From Dissulfurimicrobium hydrothermale (GTDB lineage Bacteria > Desulfobacterota > Dissulfuribacteria > Dissulfuribacterales > Sh68), in assembly GCF_022026155.1 (NCBI RefSeq), contig NZ_CP085041.1, forward strand, positions 1,644,306 through 1,708,305: a DNA stretch of 64,000 nucleotides, written 5' to 3'. Numbering within the stretch: the stretch's first letter is position 1; every line of letters starts with the position of its first letter. Made by a program: the position numbers and the translations under genes. Below the pieces are notes generated by a model. It did no database searches. It had not been told where the DNA came from and was given only the letters and a program-made list of their open reading frames with translations. Shown in pieces: positions 27,401 through 36,481 of the stretch.

Positions 27401-28762
27401 ATGATTAAAAAGAGTATATCTTGCCTAGTGATGGGCAATTTTTACCTGACTCTTTTCATTTATGCCATCTTAAACGGAGTGGCCTACGCCGGTCCATTGG
27501 CCTATATAACAAATTTCGATCAAGATTCAGTCTATGTCATAGATACTACAACTAATACAGTTATAAGTGAGATAGGGGTTGGCAGATGGCCTTTTGGCAT
27601 AGCTATCACATCAGATGGATCAAGAGCATATGTAACAAACAATCTTGATAATACAGTTTCTGTCATAGACATAGCACAAAATAAAGTTATTGCCAATATT
27701 AAAGTAGGCAATGAACCGATGGGAATAGTTGTAACCCCAGATAATGCAAAAGTATATGTAGTAAATCACGATGATTCTGATATTAATGCAAGCGATGTAT
27801 CGGTTATAGATACATCAACAAATTCAGTTATTAAAAAAATCACCGTAGATTATGGACCATGGGGCGCCGCAATTACTCCTGATGGATCAAAAGTTTATGT
27901 AACAAATAATATGGCCAATACAGTTTCAGTAATAGATACAACTACTAATAATGTCATTAAAACAATATCAGTAGGCAACGGACCTCATGGTATAGTAATA
28001 TCACCAGATGGAACAAAGGCTTATGTAGCTAATAGTGGAAGTGCAAGTGTATCAGTAATTGATATAAATTCAAACATGGTTTCAGCAACTATACCAGTAG
28101 GTAATATACCTTATGGTTTAGCAGTTACGCCAGATGGTTATAAAGTCTATGTAACAAATAATGCAGATAATACAGTTTCGGCTATCGATACAATTACAGA
28201 TACAGTCTTTTATATAATCCCAGTAGGAAGTGGACCAGTTGGTATAGCCTTTACACCTGATGGTTCAACTGCCTACGTAGTTAATAATGGCGATAACAGC
28301 ATATCTGTCATACCACTGGCCACAAATATAGTTTCTACTACTATCCAAGTTGGAAAACAACCTATAGCCTTTGGAAATTTTATAATGGGTAAACCATCAC
28401 TTATCATAAATGCACATGCTCAACGTAATGATAAAAATGAAGTAACCCTTACTAATCCTGTCAATTTAGAGTATGAAATAAAAAACAGCATGCCAGGAGA
28501 TGAACTATTTCTTATTTTATATGCCCCACAACTCGGGATAAACTGGTCATACCTCAATAGCCAGGCACAGTGGATTCCTTTGCCTAACGATCTAAGTCAA
28601 GTTACTCCATTTGGCTATACAACAGCCAACGGCATATTTTCGCTATATAAAGGCGACCTCCCTCCAGGCGACTATATCCTTTATATGGGATTCGATTCAA
28701 ATAAAAATGGTTTTCTCGACAACAGCGTTGTATATGACGGCATAACAATCCATGTCCAGTGA
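27401..28762 (+). CDS. Secreted YVTN-repeat beta-propeller protein
   Basis: About 453 residues. Signal peptide at 1-30 (ends VAYA). Residues about 31-330 hold seven blades of about 42 residues. Each has the pattern AYVTN-(N/G)-x-D-N-T-V-S-V-I-D-T-x-T-N-x-V, then I-x-V-G-x-x-P-x-G-I-x-x-T-P-D-G. The C-terminal 120 residues (from PSLIINAHAQ) form a separate beta-rich domain with a FDSNKNGFLD calcium-loop-like segment. YVTN propellers are surface or periplasmic binding scaffolds. The gene is clearly richer in A and T than its housekeeping neighbours, which suggests transfer. Confidence 0.88.
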   Translation: MIKKSISCLVMGNFYLTLFIYAILNGVAYAGPLAYITNFDQDSVYVIDTTTNTVISEIGVGRWPFGIAITSDGSRAYVTNNLDNTVSVIDIAQNKVIANIKVGNEPMGIVVTPDNAKVYVVNHDDSDINASDVSVIDTSTNSVIKKITVDYGPWGAAITPDGSKVYVTNNMANTVSVIDTTTNNVIKTISVGNGPHGIVISPDGTKAYVANSGSASVSVIDINSNMVSATIPVGNIPYGLAVTPDGYKVYVTNNADNTVSAIDTITDTVFYIIPVGSGPVGIAFTPDGSTAYVVNNGDNSISVIPLATNIVSTTIQVGKQPIAFGNFIMGKPSLIINAHAQRNDKNEVTLTNPVNLEYEIKNSMPGDELFLILYAPQLGINWSYLNSQAQWIPLPNDLSQVTPFGYTTANGIFSLYKGDLPPGDYILYMGFDSNKNGFLDNSVVYDGITIHVQ

Positions 28763-28816
28763 AATGCAGCAAAAAATTATTTCATAATTGTTAATGGTAC
28801 ATAAATTGTAGATCAA

Positions 28817-29701
28817 TCAAAAAATAAGCGCATTTTTGATTATTTCCCAGGCCTCCTCGGCTGTCTCTACATATTGGAAGATATTCAAATCCTCTGATGA
28901 AATAACCCCTTCTTCCACTAAAAAATCAAATCCTACGGCCTTTTCCCAAAATTCCTTGCCAAAGAGCAACACCGGAATGGGTTTTATCTTTTTGGTCTGG
29001 ATGAGGGTCAAGGTCTCAAAGAGCTCATCCATAGTACCAAATCCACCCGGAAATGCCACAAGGGCCCGTGCGCGCATGAGAAAATGCATCTTTCTTATGG
29101 CAAAGTAGTGGAACTGAAAACACAGCTCGGGCGTAATATAGTTGTTAGGCCTCTGCTCATGCGGCAGCACGATATTCAACCCTATGCTTTTTGCATTTTT
29201 TTCAAATGCACCGCGGTTTGCAGCCTCCATGATCCCAGGTCCGCCACCGGTTATCACAAATATCTTACACATCTCATTGTTGTTACAATGTTCGGAAATT
29301 ATGCCGGCAAGCCGACGCGCCTCCTCATAGTAGGAAGATTTTTCCACAAGCCTTGCCGCTATCTTCAACTTCTGGGCTGCGGCTGGATCCTGCGGATCTT
29401 TCTCTACCTCCTTAAATGCCTCATCCATGACCTTTTTTGCAATTGCCGGATCAGGTATCCTTGTACTGCCGAAGACCACAACCGTCGCCTCAATGCCATG
29501 TTCCTCAAACATGATCTCGGGTTTCATGAGCTCAAGCTGGAGACGGATCGGTCTCAGTTCGTCCCGAACGAGGAAATCCCTATCCATATAGGCAAGCCTG
29601 TACGATGGTGACAGGGTCTGTGGAGATTCCACGAAGAGTTCAGCGGCCTTTAAGTCTTCCTGCGCTGATGGAAATGGTTTTTTACGTATCTTTTCTGACA
29701 T
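28817..29701 (-). CDS. LOG-family protein (Rossmann fold, lysine decarboxylase-like motif)
   Basis: About 294 residues. The family motifs GGGPGIMEAANRGAF and PGGFGTMDELFETLTLIQT are present. Plant LOG enzymes and some bacterial relatives release cytokinin bases or cleave nucleoside 5-monophosphates; the older lysine-decarboxylase label is not supported. The long N-terminal extension (about 90 residues) is typical of the larger bacterial members. Divergent from glgB, with 129 bases between. Confidence 0.88.
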   Translation of the reverse strand: MSEKIRKKPFPSAQEDLKAAELFVESPQTLSPSYRLAYMDRDFLVRDELRPIRLQLELMKPEIMFEEHGIEATVVVFGSTRIPDPAIAKKVMDEAFKEVEKDPQDPAAAQKLKIAARLVEKSSYYEEARRLAGIISEHCNNNEMCKIFVITGGGPGIMEAANRGAFEKNAKSIGLNIVLPHEQRPNNYITPELCFQFHYFAIRKMHFLMRARALVAFPGGFGTMDELFETLTLIQTKKIKPIPVLLFGKEFWEKAVGFDFLVEEGVISSEDLNIFQYVETAEEAWEIIKNALIF

Positions 29702-29830
29702 ATTGCTATCCTCGACTTGAAATTGTTATTATGGAAATCCAAGGGTTCACCATCGCTGGCCGTCCAAAACTAATAAATGCGCAACTCATTGATCAAGTGC
29801 ATTAAAATTTAAAGTGGAGCAACAATCAAT

Positions 29831-31741
29831 ATGCATGAAGAACAAAAGACTCTGTTGACCGACTACGACCTCCATCTCCTCATGGAAGGGACACACCTTC
29901 GAGCCTGGACGAAGCTGGGTGCCCATCCCTGTAAATCAAACGGAAGAAACGGGACATGGTTCGCCGTATGGGCACCAAATGCCGAGAGTGTATCCGTGAT
30001 AGGAGATTTCAACAACTGGGATGAGACAAAAAACCCTCTCGCCTGCCGTGGGGATTCCGGCATATGGGAAGGATTCATAACCGGGGTAGGTCACGGTTAT
30101 CTTTATAAATATGCAATAACCTCGAGATACAACGGCTACAAGGTACAAAAGGCCGACCCGTATGGCTTTTTTTTTGAGATAAGGCCCAATACGGCCTCTG
30201 TCGTCTGGGATATCTCAAACTATAGTTGGAGCGACGGCGAATGGATGGCGACGAGACGGGGCAAAAACAATCTAAACAGCCCGATCAGTATCTATGAGGT
30301 GCACCTCGGATCATGGATGCGCGTGCCAGAAGAGGGCAACAGATGGCTTACCTATAGAGAGATAGCGCCAAAACTCGCTTTATATGCCAAGGAAATGAAT
30401 TTTACCCATATAGAATTCTTGCCTGTGACCGAGCACCCGCTTGACGCCTCCTGGGGTTATCAGACAATCGGCTACTTTGCTGCTACCAGCCGTTTCGGCA
30501 CACCGCAGGACTTCATGTACCTGGTTGACCATCTCCATCAAAACGATATCGGCGTCATTCTCGACTGGGTCCCGGCCCATTTCCCAACAGATGCCCACGG
30601 GCTTTGCTTTTTTGACGGCACCCACCTCTATGAACATGAAGACCCGAGAAAGAGGGAACACAAAGATTGGGGCACATATATATTTAACTACGGAAGACAC
30701 GAGGTGGCCAATTTCCTCCTTGCCAACGCCCTTTTCTGGCTTGAGGTATACCACATAGACGGCCTGAGGGTGGATGCAGTGGCCTCAATGCTCTACCTCG
30801 ACTATTCAAGGAATGAAGGTGAATGGGTGCCGAATATCTACGGCGGAAGGGAAAATCTGGAGGCCATCGCGTTTCTGCGCCATCTTAATGAGACTATCTA
30901 CAAGGAACACCCGGATACCATGACCATTGCAGAGGAATCGACGGCATGGCCCATGGTCTCAAGACCTACCTATCTCGGCGGCCTGGGATTTGGTTTTAAG
31001 TGGAACATGGGTTGGATGCACGACATGCTGCTTTATATGTCAAAAGACCCGATCCACAGGAAATATCACCACAACAACCTCACATTCAGCCTGCTCTATG
31101 CCTTTCACGAAAACTTCATCCTACCCTTCTCGCACGATGAGGTCGTACATGGCAAGGGCTCAATGATCGGCAAGATGCCGGGCGACGAGTGGCAGAAATT
31201 TGCGAATCTAAGGCTCCTATATGGCTATATGTACATGCATCCAGGGAAAAAACTCCTCTTTATGGGGAACGAATTCGGACAATGGGCCGAGTGGAACTTT
31301 GAAACAAGCCTTGACTGGCATCTACTTCAGTATCCGCCTCACAAAGGGCTTAGAAAATGGGTGATGGATTTAAACTGGTTTTTAAAAACCACACCGGCGA
31401 TTTATGACCTTGACTTTGAACCGGCAGGGTTTGAATGGATAGACTGCAACGACAGCAACCAAAGCATCGTCTCGTTTATCCGCAGGGCACGGAATGGCGA
31501 TATGATAGCCTGCGTATTCAACTTCACGCCGGTCCCGAGACATAATTATGTCATCGGCGTACCATGTGGCGGTCATTGGAGAGAGACAATCAACAGTGAC
31601 AGGGAGACTTATTGGGGAAGCGGCCAAGGGAATCCAGGCCACATTACGGCACACCCCATCCCTGCCCATGGAAAGAATTATTCCGTCGAGATAACTATAC
31701 CACCCCTCGGCATGGTAGCATTGAGTCCGGATACTGACTAA
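29831..31741 (+). CDS. glgB: 1,4-alpha-glucan branching enzyme GlgB
   Basis: About 636 residues. An N-terminal CBM48 domain ([23 protein letters not shown]) precedes a GH13 barrel and C-terminal beta domain. Catalytic regions: nucleophile Asp in [15 protein letters not shown], acid Glu in TIAEESTAW and the transition-state Asp in [15 protein letters not shown]. It forms alpha-1,6 branches in glycogen. No other glycogen gene is adjacent. Its stop overlaps the convergent DUF1992 gene by four bases. Confidence 0.95.
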   Translation: MHEEQKTLLTDYDLHLLMEGTHLRAWTKLGAHPCKSNGRNGTWFAVWAPNAESVSVIGDFNNWDETKNPLACRGDSGIWEGFITGVGHGYLYKYAITSRYNGYKVQKADPYGFFFEIRPNTASVVWDISNYSWSDGEWMATRRGKNNLNSPISIYEVHLGSWMRVPEEGNRWLTYREIAPKLALYAKEMNFTHIEFLPVTEHPLDASWGYQTIGYFAATSRFGTPQDFMYLVDHLHQNDIGVILDWVPAHFPTDAHGLCFFDGTHLYEHEDPRKREHKDWGTYIFNYGRHEVANFLLANALFWLEVYHIDGLRVDAVASMLYLDYSRNEGEWVPNIYGGRENLEAIAFLRHLNETIYKEHPDTMTIAEESTAWPMVSRPTYLGGLGFGFKWNMGWMHDMLLYMSKDPIHRKYHHNNLTFSLLYAFHENFILPFSHDEVVHGKGSMIGKMPGDEWQKFANLRLLYGYMYMHPGKKLLFMGNEFGQWAEWNFETSLDWHLLQYPPHKGLRKWVMDLNWFLKTTPAIYDLDFEPAGFEWIDCNDSNQSIVSFIRRARNGDMIACVFNFTPVPRHNYVIGVPCGGHWRETINSDRETYWGSGQGNPGHITAHPIPAHGKNYSVEITIPPLGMVALSPDTD

Positions 31742-32130
31742 CCAGCACCTTTCGTATTTTTATAAACACGGACCTTTTCAGCCACTTTTCTGTAATAGAG
31801 CTGGTTCACTTCAAGATTTACCGGTCTTTTTCTTGCAAGGTTTATCTTTGTTATCATGATATTTAATTTCCTTACCTGCCTATAGCGCTCCTCCTCGTCG
31901 GTAAGCCCATTGAGGAGGTCAATGGCCGTCCTAATCTCCTTGCCTTCCTGAAGTTCAGGCGGAAGGAAACCGGCATTTTTTAAAATCTTGTAGGCCATCC
32001 GGAGATCAGGCGGGACAAATGAATCGTCTTCATAGACAAGCGGCCTGCCCTTGCCTTTTATATTGTCGAAGTCACCCCGCTCCATGGCCTCCCTTATCCT
32101 CTTCTCGGCCATCTGCTCTATAAAAAACAT
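31738..32130 (-). CDS. DUF1992 (DnaJ homologue C member 28-like conserved domain) protein
   Basis: About 130 residues. The conserved domain occupies the N-terminal half: [24 protein letters not shown], then [22 protein letters not shown]. Function is unknown; in eukaryotes the domain occurs with a J domain, which is absent here. Convergent with glgB (four-base overlap) and divergent from recN. Confidence 0.88.
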   Translation of the reverse strand: MFFIEQMAEKRIREAMERGDFDNIKGKGRPLVYEDDSFVPPDLRMAYKILKNAGFLPPELQEGKEIRTAIDLLNGLTDEEERYRQVRKLNIMITKINLARKRPVNLEVNQLYYRKVAEKVRVYKNTKGAG

Positions 32131-32171
32131 CTGTTAATCCCAACTCCTTTCAGCCCTGAAACAAGATATAC

Positions 32172-32200
32172 TTGAACGTCATCATAGGTTAAGTTAATAA
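32172..32200 (+). promoter_or_regulatory. Sigma70-like promoter for recN
   Basis: TTGAAC (32172-32177), 17-base spacer, TAATAA (32195-32200). The -10 ends only seven bases before the recN ATG at 32208, so the transcript would have almost no leader. No Shine-Dalgarno sequence is seen before that ATG. Confidence 0.5.
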
Positions 32201-32207
32201 ATTAATC

Positions 32208-33866
32208 ATGCTACTTGAGATTAGTCTAGAGAATTTCGTACTTATAAAACATCTGCACCTTTCCTTCGCCCCAGGCCTCACAGTAGTGACTGGAGAAACC
32301 GGCGCCGGCAAGTCGCTGCTCATTCAGGCCTTAAAGATAATCTTGGGGGCAAAGGCAGCCCCGCAACATATACGCACCGGCGAAGAACAGGCCGTTATCC
32401 AGGCCGTCTTCGAGACCCCTAAGGGATATGGGGTAATTCTTGATAGATACGGGATACCAGAAGACGACGTCATAATAATCCGTAGGAACCTGACAATAAA
32501 TGGACGGACAAAAAATTATATCAACGGTGCAATGGTCAACCTCCAGACCCTGAGAGAGATTGCGGCCCCGATCGCAAGCCTTGGGGGTCAACATGAATTC
32601 CAAGGACTTTTAAGCACAGCAAACCACTGCGTGTGGCTGGATCGCTTTGGGGACCTAGAGCCATATGTTTCAGAGGTTTCAAACCTGCATCAAGCGCTAC
32701 TCTCTGCCAAAAAGGCCTTTGACATGGCATTGAAAGAAAAGAAGGCTACCGAAGAGACTGTATCGAGACTTGAAAGAGAGTTACAGGAGATCGCGTCGGT
32801 TGCGCCTGTACATGGAGAAGATGAGACATTGGATCAGGAATTGAAGGTATTGAAAGAGGCTGCAAATCTAAAAGCAATTGGTGAATCGTGCTATAATGAA
32901 TTATATATCCAAAAGGGCTCCCTTCTTGAAGGGCTCGCTAGATGCAAGGCAGCCCTTGAGCGCATGAGCGCCGTTGACCAAAGGGTTAAAAAGGCGGACC
33001 AGGAATTTGCATCGGTTATCTATCAGGCTGAAGAGACGGCCTTTTTCCTCAGAGACTACCTCAAAGACCTGCCTTCTGACATCTCACGACTAGACGAGGT
33101 GGAGGAGCGTATACACAGACTAAGGGAACTTAAGAGGCGTTTCGGCCCTGAACTTTCGGACGTCCTCTCTTATAAAACAAAGATCGAAAAGAGGCTTGAT
33201 GAGACAAAAAATCTTGACGGGACCATTGAAGACCTCGAAAAAGAAATCTCAAAAAAAGAAAACGAACTGCTGGCCTCGGCGTTGAGACTCTCAAAAAAGA
33301 GAAAAGAGGCGGCGATGAGGCTGTCTCGCGCAGTCGAGGCAGGCCTTAAGGAATTAAATTTTTCGAGATCGGCCTTTTTAGCCGAAGTAACAGGTCCTGA
33401 ACATCCTAAGGCTGAAGATGTCAGCCCAAATGGCCTGGATGAGGTAAGGTTTATATTCAGTCCCAATATAGGAGAGCCACCTCGTCCGATTGAGGAGATA
33501 GCCTCCGGCGGTGAGCTTTCCCGTGTAACGCTTGCATTAAGGGCCGCCCTTGCCGAAAAATTCGGGATCGAGACGATAATATTTGACGAAATAGACGCTG
33601 GACTCGGTGGCGAGACCGCTGGCTGCGTCGGCCAGAAACTCAAGGCCCTTGCCGATCGGGGGCAGGTTATTGCGGTAACACACTTCCCGCAGATAGCTGT
33701 GCTCGCCGATCACCATGTAGTGGTAACCAAGACCGTTGAAGAAGGCAAGACATTGACCAAAATAAAAAATCTCACAGCTAGCGAACGCATGGATGAAATT
33801 GCAAGGATGCTCGGCGGGGATCAGGCCACGGCCAAAAGATATGCGAAAGAACTCCTCTCGTCTTGA
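32208..33866 (+). CDS. recN: DNA repair ATPase RecN
   Basis: About 552 residues, SMC-like. Walker A GETGAGKSLLIQAL near the N-terminus, a long coiled-coil middle (about 150-360), then the C-terminal ATPase half with SGGELSRVTLALRA, Walker B TIIFDEIDAGLGGETA and VTHFPQIA. RecN promotes double-strand-break repair. I see no LexA box. The next gene begins inside its last codons. Confidence 0.95.
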   Translation: MLLEISLENFVLIKHLHLSFAPGLTVVTGETGAGKSLLIQALKIILGAKAAPQHIRTGEEQAVIQAVFETPKGYGVILDRYGIPEDDVIIIRRNLTINGRTKNYINGAMVNLQTLREIAAPIASLGGQHEFQGLLSTANHCVWLDRFGDLEPYVSEVSNLHQALLSAKKAFDMALKEKKATEETVSRLERELQEIASVAPVHGEDETLDQELKVLKEAANLKAIGESCYNELYIQKGSLLEGLARCKAALERMSAVDQRVKKADQEFASVIYQAEETAFFLRDYLKDLPSDISRLDEVEERIHRLRELKRRFGPELSDVLSYKTKIEKRLDETKNLDGTIEDLEKEISKKENELLASALRLSKKRKEAAMRLSRAVEAGLKELNFSRSAFLAEVTGPEHPKAEDVSPNGLDEVRFIFSPNIGEPPRPIEEIASGGELSRVTLALRAALAEKFGIETIIFDEIDAGLGGETAGCVGQKLKALADRGQVIAVTHFPQIAVLADHHVVVTKTVEEGKTLTKIKNLTASERMDEIARMLGGDQATAKRYAKELLSS

Positions 33867-34887
33867 GACAATCTGCCTGTTGCTCTATTCAGGCGGTCTT
33901 GACAGTATCATTGCATATAAAATACTTGAGAGACAGGGCCTCACCGTCAAGGCCCTAAGGTTCATAAGTCCGTTTTTCGGGCATGAATTCAAAAACCGCG
34001 AGGATGAAGCAAGGCTGGAGGCCCTTGAAAAATATGGGATAGACCTCGAGATTATAGATGTCTCAAGGGATTATCTAGAGATATTGAGATCGCCGAGATA
34101 TGGATATGGTAGATACCTCAACCCATGCATCGATTGCAAGATATTCATGGTCAAGCAGGCCATTGCAAGGCTCGACAGCCTCGGTGCAACCTTCATAGCA
34201 ACAGGAGAGGTTGTCGGCCAAAGGCCATTTTCCCAACGCAGGGATACGATCAACCTCATAGAGAAAGAGGCAGGGGCCAAAGGATTGATATTAAGGCCTC
34301 TCTCGGCCCTAAATCTCCCGCCGACCCCCATGGAAAAAGCGGGCCTTGTGGATCGATCGAGGCTCTTGGGGATAAGTGGACGCAGCAGGAAGCCCCAGAT
34401 CGCACTTGCCGAAGAATTCGGCATAACTGACTATCCGCAACCCGGCGGTGGCTGTGTACTTACAGACCCAATTCTATCCAAAAGCATCAAAAGATTCATA
34501 GAGATCCAGCCTTCATTCGGACCTGACGACGTATTTCTTGCCATAATAGGCAGACGATTCCTGTTTCCCGATGGATCATGGCTGATACTCGGAAGGAACG
34601 ATAATGAAAATAAACGCATCATGTCCCTCTTAAAAAAGGGCGATATATGTCTCTGCACAGCCGAAGGCACAGGACCGCTTGGACTCTGGCGAAAAATGAT
34701 ACGACGAGATGATGATATGGCGCCCAATTATGAAAGATGGTATGAAAGGCACAAAACCGAGGTGGAAAATATATTTTCGCGATATGCCAAGCGCGGCAGA
34801 GGCGTATTGTTCATAGAAATCTCTAGAGACAAGGCGCTTGATCTGGACCGGCTATCAAATAACGAAAGGAAATCTTTTCTATGCTAG
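33841..34887 (+). CDS. PP-loop ATP pyrophosphatase, tRNA thiolation-type (MnmA/ThiI-like)
   Basis: About 348 residues. The PP-loop LLLYSGGLDSIIAYKIL is near the start, followed by CIDCKIFM, TGEVVGQRPFSQRR and a conserved DYPQPGGGCVLTDP. This belongs to the group usually labelled tRNA 2-thiouridylase or thiouridine synthase-like; the exact modified base is not known. No rhodanese or THUMP domain is visible. The ATG at 33841 overlaps recN by 26 bases; an earlier in-frame ATG at 33793 is less likely. Confidence 0.8.
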   Translation: MRKNSSRLETICLLLYSGGLDSIIAYKILERQGLTVKALRFISPFFGHEFKNREDEARLEALEKYGIDLEIIDVSRDYLEILRSPRYGYGRYLNPCIDCKIFMVKQAIARLDSLGATFIATGEVVGQRPFSQRRDTINLIEKEAGAKGLILRPLSALNLPPTPMEKAGLVDRSRLLGISGRSRKPQIALAEEFGITDYPQPGGGCVLTDPILSKSIKRFIEIQPSFGPDDVFLAIIGRRFLFPDGSWLILGRNDNENKRIMSLLKKGDICLCTAEGTGPLGLWRKMIRRDDDMAPNYERWYERHKTEVENIFSRYAKRGRGVLFIEISRDKALDLDRLSNNERKSFLC

Positions 34888-36473
34888 ATCTTATCAGACG
34901 CAATGCCAGCTCCTGGATTTTGAAATTCATCCTTGGGGCCATAGTCCTCGTATTTGTCTTTTGGGGGATTGGGAATTTCCGCTCCCAAAGGTTGCAGACA
35001 GTGGCGCAGGTGAACGGTGAAAAGATAACCGTCGATGAATACCGCAGCGCCTATTCCGACGCCGTCAATCGATACAGACAGATGTTCCAGGGAAAGATAC
35101 CGGAAGGGCTCCTTGAAAAACTAAACATCAAGCAACAGGTCATAGACGGACTCATCCAACAGGCGCTTGTGCGCCAAGCAGCTGATAAAATGGGAATCAA
35201 GATAAGTAATGAAGAGCTTCAAAAGGCTATAGCATCCATACCGGCCTTCCAACGAAACGGCGTGTTCAACAAGGTTATATATGAAAGGACGCTGAGGAGC
35301 CAGGGGATGCTTCCCGCATCTTTTGAAAACAAAGTAAGGGATGAGCTCCTTGCGGAACGGGTGGTCGGCCTGCTGAGTGCAGGACTTATGGTTCCAGATG
35401 ATGAGGCAAGAGACCATTACATGTATGAAAACCAACAGATAGACCTTAATTATGTGATGGTGGATGCAAACGAATGTAGAAACGAGGCCAAGGCGACCGA
35501 TCAGGATGTGACTACATGGTACAATGCACACAAAGAAAATTTCAGGACCGAACCACAGATAAATATAAATTATCTTTTTTTCGATCAAGAAGGGCTCTTG
35601 AAGGGCATAAGTGTGACTGATGATGAAGAAAAAAATTATTATCAAGAACATAAAGCTGAATTTGTCAAAGACAAGGCAAAGCCAGGGGAGCTACTGCCAT
35701 TTGATGAGGTAAAAGATAAAATCGCCGAGAAAATAAAGGCTGCAAAGGCAAAAGACCTTGCATGGAAAAAGGCGAATGAGGCCTACAATGAGATCGTCGG
35801 CCTAGGAAGCCTTGCTGAATATGCAAAACGCCATAATATCAAGCTTGAGGCGACGGGCCTCTTTTCTGAAAAATCCCAACCCAAAGGCCTAATGCTTGGA
35901 TCTGATGCAGCAAGTCAACTGTTTAAACTAGGTCAGGGTGAGCTCAGTTCTATAATAGAAACCCCAAAAGGGTTCGTCATAGCACAGATAGCGGAGAAGA
36001 AGACGTCCTACATCATGCCCCTCGACGAGGTGAAAGACAGGGTAGAGGAGGCTGTAATCAACAAAAAATCCAAGGATCTCTGCAGGGCGAAGGCCGTGAA
36101 ACTGCTCGACACAGCAAAGAAGATCGGCCTTGATCAAGCCGCCAATGAGATGGGCCTCAAGGTGCTTGAGACAGGCTTTTTCAAACGTTCCGACATCACA
36201 GCGAACGGAAAACTGCCAATGCAGGCCGCAAAGGTCGGGCTCTCCCTCTACGGAGATAAACGTCTGCCGGATGATGTAATAGACACTGGGGACAGATTTT
36301 ACGTCTTGTCTTTCAAGGATAAAAAAGATGCGGATCCAAACGGGTTTGAAGGACAAAAAGATGAAATCGTCAAGCAACTACTCTCCCTCAAACAAAGGAC
36401 ACTTATCCAAGACTGGCTTGCCAATCTAAAAGCAAGGGCGAAGATAAAGATATACGACAAGGCTGTTCTTTAA
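34881..36473 (+). CDS. SurA/PpiD-like membrane-anchored periplasmic chaperone
   Basis: About 530 residues. An N-terminal anchor (about 12-32, FILGAIVLVFVFWGIG) and the SurA_N-type helical domain (VNGEKITVDEYRSAYSDAVNRY, LNIKQQVIDGLIQQALVRQAADKMGI) match PpiD. The usual parvulin signature (SHIL-type strand) cannot be found near 230-300; only a degenerate region with ELSSIIETPKGFVIAQI remains. It is about 90 residues shorter than E. coli PpiD. It therefore likely acts as a chaperone rather than a prolyl isomerase. It overlaps the upstream gene by seven bases. Confidence 0.82.
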   Translation: MLDLIRRNASSWILKFILGAIVLVFVFWGIGNFRSQRLQTVAQVNGEKITVDEYRSAYSDAVNRYRQMFQGKIPEGLLEKLNIKQQVIDGLIQQALVRQAADKMGIKISNEELQKAIASIPAFQRNGVFNKVIYERTLRSQGMLPASFENKVRDELLAERVVGLLSAGLMVPDDEARDHYMYENQQIDLNYVMVDANECRNEAKATDQDVTTWYNAHKENFRTEPQININYLFFDQEGLLKGISVTDDEEKNYYQEHKAEFVKDKAKPGELLPFDEVKDKIAEKIKAAKAKDLAWKKANEAYNEIVGLGSLAEYAKRHNIKLEATGLFSEKSQPKGLMLGSDAASQLFKLGQGELSSIIETPKGFVIAQIAEKKTSYIMPLDEVKDRVEEAVINKKSKDLCRAKAVKLLDTAKKIGLDQAANEMGLKVLETGFFKRSDITANGKLPMQAAKVGLSLYGDKRLPDDVIDTGDRFYVLSFKDKKDADPNGFEGQKDEIVKQLLSLKQRTLIQDWLANLKARAKIKIYDKAVL

Positions 36474-36481
36474 CTGCCCCC

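Noticed and set aside
27372-27402. Promoter TTGACA...TATCAT directly before the YVTN gene
   Set aside because: The -10 would overlap the start codon while a proper ribosome site is present, so transcription must begin further upstream.
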